Shown here piece by piece: positions 1 to 11,700 of a stretch of 64,000 nt of DNA. The stretch comes from Mytilus edulis (taxonomy: Eukaryota; Mollusca; Bivalvia; Mytilida; Mytilidae), in assembly GCF_963676685.1 (NCBI RefSeq), contig NC_092350.1, positions 42,193,373 to 42,257,372 on the forward strand. Reading direction: 5' to 3'. Below the pieces are notes generated by a model. It saw only the letters and a program-made list of their open reading frames with translations. It was not told where the DNA came from and ran no database searches. Position numbers and translations under genes: made by a program. Each line of letters begins with the position of its first letter. The first letter of the stretch is position 1.

Positions 1-3000
1 TGTGTGTGCATTGCAATGCAATAATTAAAATACCGGTAGTACATAACCTTGCCATACCGTCAAAGAGTTTTATGAAACATTGGTGCACGTTTTTTCATGA
101 TTAAGAGAGATACATAATAAGAAGAAGATGTGGTATGCATGATGACCATTCAGACAACTCTCCACCAGAGACCAACTGGCATAGCAATTTACAACTTTAG
201 GTCACTGTACAAGCTTCAACAATGAGCAAAACACATACTGCATAGTCAGCTATGAAATGGTAACCTATTAACTGAACATTAAAAATATTGACTCATTTTA
301 TAGCTGATGTTTATCGTTGAAATAATCTATGTCACGGCACCCCCCTTTTCTATAAAAACAGTAACAAAACACAAAATAATGTAAAAGACAAAAGCAAAAC
401 ACAAAAGAAAAATGTTTCTCAAACCTAATAGGAAACAAAACAAGCTGCTTCTTTCAGAGGTTAGCATACTATGTATAGGGTTTTAAATCCTTATATAGTA
501 CACAATTCGCTATAGTTTCCTCAGAGAAGGTATTGAAAAAATCCGAATCGTTTATATACGTATTATATACGTTTGTGAGGCTTTTGGCATTTTTCGTAAT
601 TTTTGAATTTTTGATCAGTACAGATTAAAATTAAAAAGTTCCAAAAAATTTTGAACAACAGATCAATCATTAATTGAGTCTTCATCATGAATTTTTCTTG
701 ATAAAAAACACAAATTTTGCAAAACTTTGAAATATTTTCTTTTATCATACCTTTTTAAACAAATAATATTTACAAATAAGTTTCCAAAGCACATTTGGTA
801 ATCCAACCGCAGTCTAGTAAACAGTTTTATTACGGTCTAGTGCTGTTGGTAAACCTCTACCCTCAACGGGTGTGAGTATTACCCGTACGTTCATTGGGCG
901 CACGGGGTAAATCATAACGGTTCACCACTCTTCTCTCCCAGTCTTTACACATTGTATGATAGTGGAAAGTGGGATGGTTTAGTTTTAAATACAATTAATT
1001 AAAGTTTATTTCCTAAACGTCAATCTGCAGCAGTGGGGAATGACATTCGTTAGTGGTCGCATGTCATATCGTAACCCCCCCCCCCCCCCCCAAAAAAAAA
1101 AGAAATAAAAAAAAATTCCCCCCTTATTAAGAAAGTGACGTGGTAATAGCAGATCGTTGATTGTTTCTGTTGACTCCATTTATATCTTATGAAATCGAGA
1201 CAACTAAGAGCGAGACATATTGTGTTTGTGTGGTGTTCTGTCTATGTGTCGTAGTTTTTATGAATACATCAACGAGTCAATTTATTTTTACTTCACAATT
1301 GATTTTCCGAGTACACTGTTGGCTGAAAAAAAAGGATATCAAATATGATAGCACTTATGAGACATAAGGTTATGACACCCGTCTTCTGTTGAAGATTTTA
1401 ACGTCTCCGTGAGATGTCTGCGATTATTTGTGTAGTTTAGTTGCTGTCTCATTGACGTATACCTCACATCTCCTTTTATTCATATACACTAAATTTTACG
1501 TGTACATTGCTGGTTGAAAAAATATGAATCTGATAGCATTCATAAGACATAATGTTATAACTCTTGTCTTTTGTTGAAGTCTACACGTCTCCCTCTAGAT
1601 GTCTTTCGGTTATTACTGTAGTTCGGTTGCTGTCTCATTGACGTATACAAAACATCTCCTTTTATTCGAGCGTCACTTTTTTTTTACATGTGGGCTGATG
1701 ACTGAAAAAAAATCGTAGCATATAAATCTGATAGGACAGTCAGTTATGTTTTTGTAGCAAATATGGTGATGTATGATTTGAGTGGGTTTTTTTACTTAAA
1801 GTCACGCAGCAAATATTTCACGACTATTAAAGCCATTGTGTCAGTTGGTTTCATCGTGTTTTGTTTACTTTAGTTTAATAAAGAATAATTATGCTGTCGT
1901 GTATCCTACACTCTGATATCAGTCACTGTACTTCTGAGAAAATCCATTACGGCAACGCCATAAACAGTAGAGGAAGACATATCTGAGGGTCTTGATGGGG
2001 GTCTTTCTATTCTGTGTTCTTCTATATTTTTATACACCTATTTTGTTCTTCTGTTCTTCATAAATCCAGCCCATTTTTCTCTATTCTTAATATTTCATCA
2101 CCCTGTCATTCATTATTCTTAATCGGTTTTGGCGTATTTTTCTCTTTTCTTTATTTTGATAGGCCATTTATTTTGCACGTTTCGCCTATTATTCTCTATT
2201 CAGTAAATCCCATCCAGACCCTCATAAATCTATAATATGTGTGTGCATTGCAATGCAATAATTAAAATACCGGTAGTACATAACCTTGCCATACCGTCAA
2301 AGAGTTTTATGAAACATTGGTGCACGTTTTTTCATGATTAAGAGAGATACATAATAAGAAGAAGATGTGGTATGCATGATGACCATTCAGACAACTCTCC
2401 ACCAGAGACCAACTGGCATAGCAATTTACAACTTTAGGTCACTGTACAAGCTTCAACAATGAGCAAAACACATACTGCATAGTCAGCTATGAAATGGTAA
2501 CCTATTAACTGAACATTAAAAATATTGACTCATTTTATAGCTGATGTTTATCGTTGAAATAATCTATGTCACGGCACCCCCCTTTTCTATAAAAACAGTA
2601 ACAAAACACAAAATAATGTAAAAGACAAAAGCAAAACACAAAAGAAAAATGTTTCTCAAACCTAATAGGAAACAAAACAAGCTGCTTCTTTCAGAGGTTA
2701 GCATACTATGTATAGGGTTTTAAATCCTTATATAGTACACAATTCGCTATAGTTTCCTCAGAGAAGGTATTGAAAAAATCCGAATCGTTTATATACGTAT
2801 TATATACGTTTGTGAGGCTTTTGGCATTTTTCGTAATTTTTGAATTTTTGATCAGTACAGATTAAAATTAAAAAGTTCCAAAAAATTTTGAACAACAGAT
2901 CAATCATTAATTGAGTCTTCATCATGAATTTTTCTTGATAAAAAACACAAATTTTGCAAAACTTTGAAATATTTTCTTTTATCATACCTTTTTAAACAAA

Positions 3001-3312
3001 TAATATTTACAAATAAGTTTCCAAAGCACATTTGGTAATCCAACCGCAGTCTAGTAAACAGTTTTATTACGGTCTAGTGCTGTTGGTAAACCTCTACCCT
3101 CAACGGGTGTGAGTATTACCCGTACGTTCATTGGGCGCACGGGGTAAATCATAACGGTTCACCACTCTTCTCTCCCAGTCTTTACACATTGTATGATAGT
3201 GGAAAGTGGGATGGTTTAGTTTTAAATACAATTAATTAAAGTTTATTTCCTAAACGTCAATCTGCAGCAGTGGGGAATGACATTCGTTAGTGGTCGCATG
3301 TCATATCGTAAC

Positions 3313-3343
<31 letters not shown>

Positions 3344-4530
3344 AGAAATAAAAAAAAATTCCCCCCTTATTAAGAAAGTGACGTGGTAATAGCAGATCGT
3401 TGATTGTTTCTGTTGACTCCATTTATATCTTATGAAATCGAGACAACTAAGAGCGAGACATATTGTGTTTGTGTGGTGTTCTGTCTATGTGTCGTAGTTT
3501 TTATGAATACATCAACGAGTCAATTTATTTTTACTTCACAATTGATTTTCCGAGTACACTGTTGGCTGAAAAAAAAGGATATCAAATATGATAGCACTTA
3601 TGAGACATAAGGTTATGACACCCGTCTTCTGTTGAAGATTTTAACGTCTCCGTGAGATGTCTGCGATTATTTGTGTAGTTTAGTTGCTGTCTCATTGACG
3701 TATACCTCACATCTCCTTTTATTCATATACACTAAATTTTACGTGTACATTGCTGGTTGAAAAAATATGAATCTGATAGCATTCATAAGACATAATGTTA
3801 TAACTCTTGTCTTTTGTTGAAGTCTACACGTCTCCCTCTAGATGTCTTTCGGTTATTACTGTAGTTCGGTTGCTGTCTCATTGACGTATACAAAACATCT
3901 CCTTTTATTCGAGCGTCACTTTTTTTTTACATGTGGGCTGATGACTGAAAAAAAATCGTAGCATATAAATCTGATAGGACAGTCAGTTATGTTTTTGTAG
4001 CAAATATGGTGATGTATGATTTGAGTGGGTTTTTTTACTTAAAGTCACGCAGCAAATATTTCACGACTATTAAAGCCATTGTGTCAGTTGGTTTCATCGT
4101 GTTTTGTTTACTTTAGTTTAATAAAGAATAATTATGCTGTCGTGTATCCTACACTCTGATATCAGTCACTGTACTTCTGAGAAAATCCATTACGGCAACG
4201 CCATAAACAGTAGAGGAAGACATATCTGAGGGTCTTGATGGGGGTCTTTCTATTCTGTGTTCTTCTATATTTTTATACACCTATTTTGTTCTTCTGTTCT
4301 TCATAAATCCAGCCCATTTTTCTCTATTCTTAATATTTCATCACCCTGTCATTCATTATTCTTAATCGGTTTTGGCGTATTTTTCTCTTTTCTTTATTTT
4401 GATAGGCCATTTATTTTGCACGTTTCGCCTATTATTCTCTATTCAGTAAATCCCATCCAGACCCTCATAAATCTATAATATGTGTGTGCATTCCAATGCA
4501 ATAATTAAAATACCGGTAGTACATAACCTT
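1..4530. repeat. Tandem duplication of a 2.24 kb unit plus a 50-base third start
   Basis: Copy 1 runs 1-2237 and copy 2 runs 2238-4480. A third copy starts at 4481 and stops matching after 4530. The only differences I found between the two full copies are in one homopolymer stretch: 17 C then 10 A near 1075-1101, against 22 C then 11 A near 3312-3344. The third start differs from the others by one G-to-C change. Each unit holds a GATGTGGTATG-type dispersed repeat and two diverged sub-repeats of about 190 bases (near 1360-1500 and 1540-1670) sharing TTGCTGTCTCATTGACGTAT. No convincing gene is seen inside. Such high identity means either a very recent duplication or an assembly duplicate. The window starts exactly at the unit boundary, so the left limit is unknown. 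Confidence 0.9.
119..262 (+). repeat. Dispersed mussel repeat, GATGTGGTATG family
   Basis: This short dispersed repeat starts near GAAGAAGATGTGGTATGC and continues with a line matching the mussel-wide consensus for a few conserved blocks (GAGACAACTCTCCAC, GACCAA, GGTCACTGTAC, CTTCAACAATGAGC, CATAGTCAGCTAT). The same stretch recurs at 2356-2499 in the second tandem copy. Related copies lie at 15658, 19934, 25567, 33958, 36600, 46235 and 49785. The family recurs on both strands with variable length, which fits a non-autonomous mobile element. Its class (SINE or MITE) cannot be settled from these copies. Confidence 0.75.
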
Positions 4531-5343
4531 ATTTTTTGGTAGCATTAATTATTAAATTTATAAATGTCAGGGTTAATTTTTTCAAGATGTGTTGATGTTT
4601 CGTTGGTTTTTATGCCACATCTCCTTTTATTTACAATATAGGCTTTACTTTATATGAACAATTTTCAAGCGGTAAAAAAAAAGATGAATCGTAATTGAAG
4701 GAAGATTATTATATAAAGGTGTCATACCACCAATTAAAAGTCCCTATCTGTTCAACTAAATTTTGCAATTTCCACAGCTTTCTAAATATTTTACCTTAAG
4801 TTTAACTTTATAGAAACCAGATGTATCCTGAATGGTACATGCATCATCAGCTTTCTACATGCCAATTTTCAACAGATGTTCAAAATCATATAAAAAAGAA
4901 AAGGTCTTCCGAATACAGGTACCACTACTGTACAAATAACCCCTGGTTTTCAGGAAATCTTAAATTAGTATACTATGGAGTGCATTAATCCTCAATTTTG
5001 AATGCAACTTGAGCTCATGAACAAGTACATTTTAGCTCAAAATGGTCTTAATATAGTTCTCTTTCACTAAAAGTTTTATTTCTGCCAATTTGTTGGATAG
5101 TTTAGGTAAACTATGACATCAAAAGCACTATTTTTTGTCCGAGTAGGCCTACTTTCACATACGTTCTAAATTGGAGGGAGTAATTGGTGGTGTTTTCACG
5201 GAATAAGATAAGATAAGATAAAGATATTTAGTTCCTTCATAATATAAGTTTCGAAAGGAAAATATATTCTGAAATACTATTTCCACAGGAATAAATATTA
5301 CAGAATATGTTTCTAACGGAATAAATGGTATAGAATATTTGTT
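4531..5343. other. No gene seen upstream of HSD17B14
   Basis: This is AT-rich sequence with no open frame of note. A further sub-repeat with CACATCTCCTTTTATTTAC lies near 4615-4640 and resembles the sub-repeats inside the 2.24 kb unit. A short GATAA run (AGATAAGATAAGATAAAG) sits at about 5205-5223. Confidence 0.5.
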
Positions 5344-5640
5344 CCAACAGTGTTTATAACTGACAGTTTGTATTGGAACAGGAAAAGATATTATGACAAT
5401 GTTTATAACACAGTTTGTATTGGAAGAGGAAAAGATATTATGACAATGTTTATAACACAGTGTGTATGGTATAGAACCATGGGAAACACTATAGGTGTAC
5501 ATAGTTGCTAAAACTATACCCTTTCGGTAGTGCTCCACAATTAATGGAGGAATATACAAGAAACTGAACTGATAGAATATTTGTTCCAACAGGAATAGAT
5601 ATTATGACAATGTTTATAACACAGTTTGTATTGGAACTTC
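5344..5640. repeat. Tandem repeat of about 50 bases before HSD17B14
   Basis: The blocks GTTTATAACACAGTTTGTAT and GATATTATGACAAT alternate at 5347-5400, 5400-5448 and 5449-5470, and again at about 5596-5637 after a non-repeat interval. The array ends roughly 150 bases before the predicted HSD17B14 start codon, so it lies in the proximal promoter or 5' leader. No function can be read from it. Confidence 0.7.
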
Positions 5641-5783
5641 TGTCAGGTGGAACAAATAAACGTTGAGAGAGTGACACCTAAATGACACCTATTAAAATGA
5701 CAAAACTTCAAAATGGGACGTTGTTGGTCAATTTTAAAAGGGTGTTCAACCCCACCTCACGTTTGTGTCATGTGACTGATAAA

Positions 5784-8700
5784 ATGGCAGACGGTCAGCG
5801 ATACAAAGATAAAGTTGCAGTAATAACAGGCGGTTCCAAGGGTATCGGGAAGGGTTGTGTAGAAACTTTTGGTAGGAATCTTTTATTTTTTGTCTTGACT
5901 CGCAGTTGCTACAACTGTCATTGCAAAACTGATACATACAGGGGGGATTGACAACATACCTATCACCATCCTCCTTCTGTCCATATGTTTCCTGAAAACT
6001 TTGCGTTCCGGTGTAGAGCTTGATCACCCAAAGTGGTAGATGTCAATATGATAGGATGATTCGAGTAAGAAAATTCTACCATTAAGCCTTTGGGTTTATC
6101 CAAAGAATGCCTATGATCCGTCACACCTAAAACATCATTGTGTTACATAACAGTGTCACATGTCTTATAGCTTATGAGGGAGGCAGGATCTTTTTCATGA
6201 CGTCGGGATCGGGTGTTATTAAGCTTGGGATGATGAGATAGGTCATTTCTGGATCAGGGAATTCTTTTTTTCGAATTTCGGGATGTCTGGATTTAAATTT
6301 CTTTAAATTCGGGACCTTGGGAGTTTATTTTTTTTAAGCCCTGGATTTCAGGACCAGGACCCCTCCTACCCTCCTACCCCCTTCTTATATAAGGACTATA
6401 TTTCGGAGCATTAGGGCCTAGTTTTTGCCCAAGAAAATAAAATGTTTGAAAACCATTGGGTCAAGAAATTTAAATGAAAAACATAAAGATTTTTATCTGA
6501 TGACGTCACAATTACGTCATAATATGTACTGTTTTCACATAAACGATAAAAAAATACAGAATTTACAATATGCAGTTTTCTATCTTTATTTCCGTTGTGG
6601 CAACAATAATTCTTGCGCAGCCAAGAAACAACAATAATTTAACAGAAGTTTTATTATAACTATTGGTATAATCTCACCAAATATAAAGTTGTTTCTTGGG
6701 TGCGCACATACTTTTTCAATCTAAAATATACCTAAAATTTGATGAAAAAAACAAGGAAAATCACGAAATTTAACATAATATTCAAATTAAGTCATGATTT
6801 GTTGCCCATGGCAACTTGTACGATGTCAAATTTGTATTTGTTTTTCTTAGTTCCTAATACCTTAGTCAAGTTTTCAGTTATTTAAGAATATGTATGATAA
6901 CTTAAAAACTTCGGTAATTTTTGGGCCAAATAAGGGCCTTATTGCCCCTACTCCAGACCTTTATGGTGTCCTTAGACAATTTATGTTAGGTCAGCACGGA
7001 ACACCAGCAACTTGGATTACTGAACCATCCAGATTACCAGAGCCTGGAGTACACGGTGATTTAAAAGAGAGAAAGAGCTTGAGATAAAGCAGAGAGAGCA
7101 TTGACAATGAGAAAAAGACTAAGTGAGCTACATTTATAGTATGAGAGGAGAACCGTTTTGTTGAGTCTGAAGTTAGATGAACACTTTATTAATTGTAACT
7201 TTGTTATAGTTTTGTGATTTTGATTATACAATATTGAACTTTTCCTTGACTTTGAGGATATTTTTATTGACAAGAATTTGTTCAAACTACACCTGGATCC
7301 ATTTGATCAATGTGACCAGGCTTTAATAGAATACTGTAAATTCAGAGATTATTGCGATGTTTTTATACGACCGCAAAAATTGAAAATTTTTTGGTCGTAT
7401 ATTGGTATGATGTTGGCGTCGCCGTCTGCTTGGTTTTGTCATCGTCGTCGTCCGAATACTTTTCGCACTCTAAATTTAGTAAAAGTGAATAGAAATCTAT
7501 GAAATTTTAACACAAGGTTTATGACTACAAAGGAAGGTTGGGATTGATTTTGGGAGTTTTGGTCCCAACATTTTAGGAATAAGGGGCCAAAAAGGGCCCA
7601 AATAAGCATTTTCTTGGTTTTTGCACTATAACTTAAGTTTAAGTCAATAGAAATCTATGAAATTTTGACACAAGGTTTATGACCCCAAAAGGAAGGTTGG
7701 GATTGATTTTGGGAGTTTTGGTTCCAACAGTTTAGGAATTAGGGGCCAAAAAAGGTCCAAAATAAGCATTATTCTTGGTTTTCGCATAATAACTTTAGTA
7801 TAAGTAAATAGAAATCAATGAAATTTAAACACAAGGTTTATGACCACAAAAGGAAGGTTGAGATTGATTTTGGGAGTTGAGGTCCCAACAGTTAAGGAAT
7901 TATAGGGGCCAAAAGGGGCCTAAATAAGCATTATTCTTGGTTTTCGCACCATAACTTTAGTATAAGTAAATAGAAATCTATGAAATTTAAACACAAGGTT
8001 TATAACCATAAAAAGAAGGTTGGCTTTGATTTTGGGAGTTTTGGTCCCAACAGTTTAGGAATAAGGGGTCCAAAGGGTCCAAAATTGAACTTTGTTTGAT
8101 TTCATCAAAAATTGAATAATTGGGGTTCTTTGATAAGCCGAATCTAACTGTGTATGTAGATTCTTAATTTTTGGTCCCGTTTTCAAATTGGTCTACATTA
8201 ACGTCCATAGGGTCCAAAATTAAACTTAGTTTGATTTTAACAAAAATTGAATCCTTGGGGTTCTTTGATATGGGCCATTTTAAAAAAAAATGAGGCAAAA
8301 GTGTGACATGGGGGGTCCAATTTCAAACTCAATATTTTGTATTTCTTTTTGTCTTACCCTATTACCGATACTTTAAATTTTATAATTCCAAAGTTTCAGG
8401 CAGAATGAAACAGACACATTGAATAATCTTAAATTTTAATAACATACATCTCAAAAAATTTGAACAGAAACCATACTACTTATAAACAAGTTTGGTAATA
8501 AAACAGTTAAAAAAACATTGCTCAAACCTTTTCCAAATGAAAGTCAATAGAAAAAGAAAAATTTTAAAACCCAAATTTCCATCTTTTCTGCTAAATCATA
8601 TAATAACAATCAAATTGAATAGCTTAATTTGAAAAAAATAATAATAACTAGTGATTGAAGTTTTTGCCAATAAAAAGAATCTCAATATATTTCAGTTAAA

Positions 8701-11700
8701 ATAGTAAACTTTGAAAGCCCTGAGTTTTTGTGATCATTTGCAAAAAAAAAAAATGTCATTTCATTATACCGTTTTTATGTAATTGTATATAGAAAAAGCC
8801 TTCTATTTTTCAGTATTTTGTCACACTCCTGACATATGTTACAAAGATTGAAAAATGCTTTAAACTTTCACAAAAAATCACTTAACACATTGCTATATCA
8901 TTGATTTCAATTACTGATATCTTTTGTCATAGAACAGGACTTTCTTTTTAGGGCCATTTAAAAAAAATATAAAGAGAGGCACCCAAAAATGTCAGGAGTG
9001 TGACAACTGTCTTTAAACATCTACCAAAGAATAGATAGGACTTAAATGTTTTCTTCTTCTTTATTTTTCAGAAGTGGCTATTCCAAAGAGAAGAAAAAAA
9101 ATTATTTCAACTGTGATATGTTTATATCATAGATGTGGGAGTGCATTATATATGTCAGGCATGTCAGGAGTGTGACGCTTTTTTTAAGACATTTTCTGTC
9201 AATTCATAATTTCACAAGGTCAAGTCCCACAGGTTTTTTTGTGTTAGAAATGTTGAAACCAAGTTATATTCCTATCATTTACCCCTTAAATGTGTTATTT
9301 ATCATAATTGTTTTGGCACAATGAGTTTTAATTTGTTATTTTTCTATTTTTTGTGCACAGTAATGCAAATTTATCAAAGAAAATAAGTGTGTATATGGTG
9401 TACAACTATAATATCATATAGGAAAGTGAGGAAATGAATTTTGTACAAAATAGAACAATTATTTTGATTTAAAATGGTATATTTAAAGATGTTTCAAGGA
9501 TTAACCATTCAGATGTAATTCGTCACACTCCTGACATGAATTTAACAATTTAAGAAAAATATGAAAATTAGCTTTATTTTTAGGACAGATAGTTGAAAGA
9601 CATGCAGCTAGTAAAATGAAGAAACTTTTGGTAAAACTTCCATTCCTTAAAACATCCACTAGACTTGCTGACATAAGCCAGGCAAAATTCTCTAGAAGAA
9701 ATCAATCAAAGAAAGAGACTTGGAAAGAGAGAACCTGCTAATACTGGCTGAATATAAAATTGAAAAATGATCAGAGGAAGTTGGACAATCTTAAACAAAA
9801 TAAAAAACTACGAAACCAAGCTAACAAAAAAAGGCTTAAAGAAAGAAGAACTTTGAATTCCAAATTTGATAAACAATATAAAGAAAAACAAAGGCAGTGG
9901 CAGAGAAACAGTAGAAAAAAAGGAAGAAAGATAAAAAAGAAGTTGGGTTGAATAAGGACTTAGAATCGAACAAAAACAGCTCAAAAATTCAAATGAGAAC
10001 AGATCTGTGACTGTGTCAGATTCCAGATCTACAGTGAGAAAACCTCCACAACACATAAGAAAACAACTGCCACAACACACAAGAAAACAACTGCCATAAA
10101 ACCCAAATGCTTGGACGAGTACTTTGAAACACATCATAAAAAATGCTAAACCAAGAAGAAAGGGCCTTCTAGACGAGATCATTCATAAGCATTTTGGCTT
10201 TGTGGCAGTTGTTTTCTTGTGTGTTGTGGAGGTTTTCTCACTGTAGATCTGGAATCTGACACAGTCACAGATCTGTTCTCATTTGAATTTTTGAGCTGTT
10301 TTTGTTCGATTCTAAGTCCTTATTCAACCAAACTTCTTTTTCATCTTTCTTCCTTTTTTCTACTGTTTCTCTGCCACTGCCTTTGTTTTTCTTTATATTG
10401 TTTATCAAATTTGGAATTCAAAGTTCTTTCTTTAAGCCTTTTTTTGCTAGCTTGGTTTTATAGGTTTTTATTTTGTTAAAGATGGTCCAACTTCCTCTGA
10501 TCATCTTTTAATTTCAGATTCAGCCAGTATTTGCGGGTTCTCTCTTTCCAAGTCTCTTTCTTTGATTGATTTCTTCTAGAGAATTTTGCCCTGCTTATTT
10601 CAGCAAATCTAGTATATGTTTTAAGGAATGGAAGTTTTACCAAAAGTTTCTTCATTTTACTAGCTGTCTTTCAATTATCTGTCCTAGAAATAAAGCTAAT
10701 TTTCATATTTTTCTTAAATTGTTAAATTCATGTCAGGAGTGTGACGAATTACATCTGAATGGTTAATCCTTGAAACATCTTTAAATATACCATTTTAAAT
10801 CAAAATAAATGTTCTATTTTGTACAAAATTCATTTCCTCACTTTCCTATATGATATTATAGTTGTACACACTTATTTCCTTTGATAAATTTGCATTACTG
10901 TGCACAAAAAATAGAAAATGACTAATTAAAACTTATTGTGCCAAAACAATCAATATAAATAACACATTTAAGAGGTAAATGATAGGAATATAACTTGGTT
11001 TTAACATTTCTAACACAAAGAAACTTGTGGAACTTGTCCTTGTGAAATTATGAATTGACAGAAAATGCCTTAAAAAAGCGTCACACTCCTGACATATATA
11101 ATGCACTCCCACATCTATGATATAAACATATCACAGTTGTAATAAAAAAATTTCTTCTCTTTGGAATACCCACTTCTGAAAAATAAAGAAGAAGAAAATA
11201 TTTAAGTCCTATGTATTCTTTGGTAGATGTTTAAAGACAGTTGTCACACTCCTGACATTTTTGGGTGCCTCTCTTTGGTGTCCATTAAAACAATAAAATA
11301 TGTGATTTAGAGCACCAACATACCCTTAATTATAGTGCTAATATACCAATACAAACTTATTTCACATACTGACATTATTGGACTTTAAAACATGGTTACA
11401 AGAAAGCTTTAATTTTAAAAGTGTCATTTTTTGAAAGACTTTATTTTTTGTACATACCTTCACAATAAAGGTCAGTGTTTACTTATTTTAAAATTTTATT
11501 GGACAAAATTACAAAAATATTTAAGACTAATAATGTAGCAACTACCAGAAATATTTCAGTTTAGCATAAAAACGATCCACTTTTATCAATACTACTTTGA
11601 AAATTTCTAATTTTTTAAATGTCACGCTAAAAGCATCACACTCCTGACAAAAAGGCCTGTTTTTAAAACTTTTCTCTGAAGTGGTTTGAGATATCTTCAT

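Noticed and set aside
2014-2235. Phe/Ser-rich 73-codon frame (repeated at 4257-4478)
   Set aside because: T-rich sequence in the tandem unit; its repetition only reflects the duplication.
5155-5677. Overlapping frames before HSD17B14 on the minus strand
   Set aside because: They are produced by the tandem repeat of about 50 bases and have no family features.
5682-5783. Upstream in-frame ATG extending HSD17B14 by 34 residues
   Set aside because: The family alignment begins at MADGQRY, and the extension has no counterpart in HSD17B14.
9808-10479. Cys/Phe-rich frames on both strands
   Set aside because: They are the antisense of the Lys/Arg-rich remnant, seen once in each arm of the foldback.
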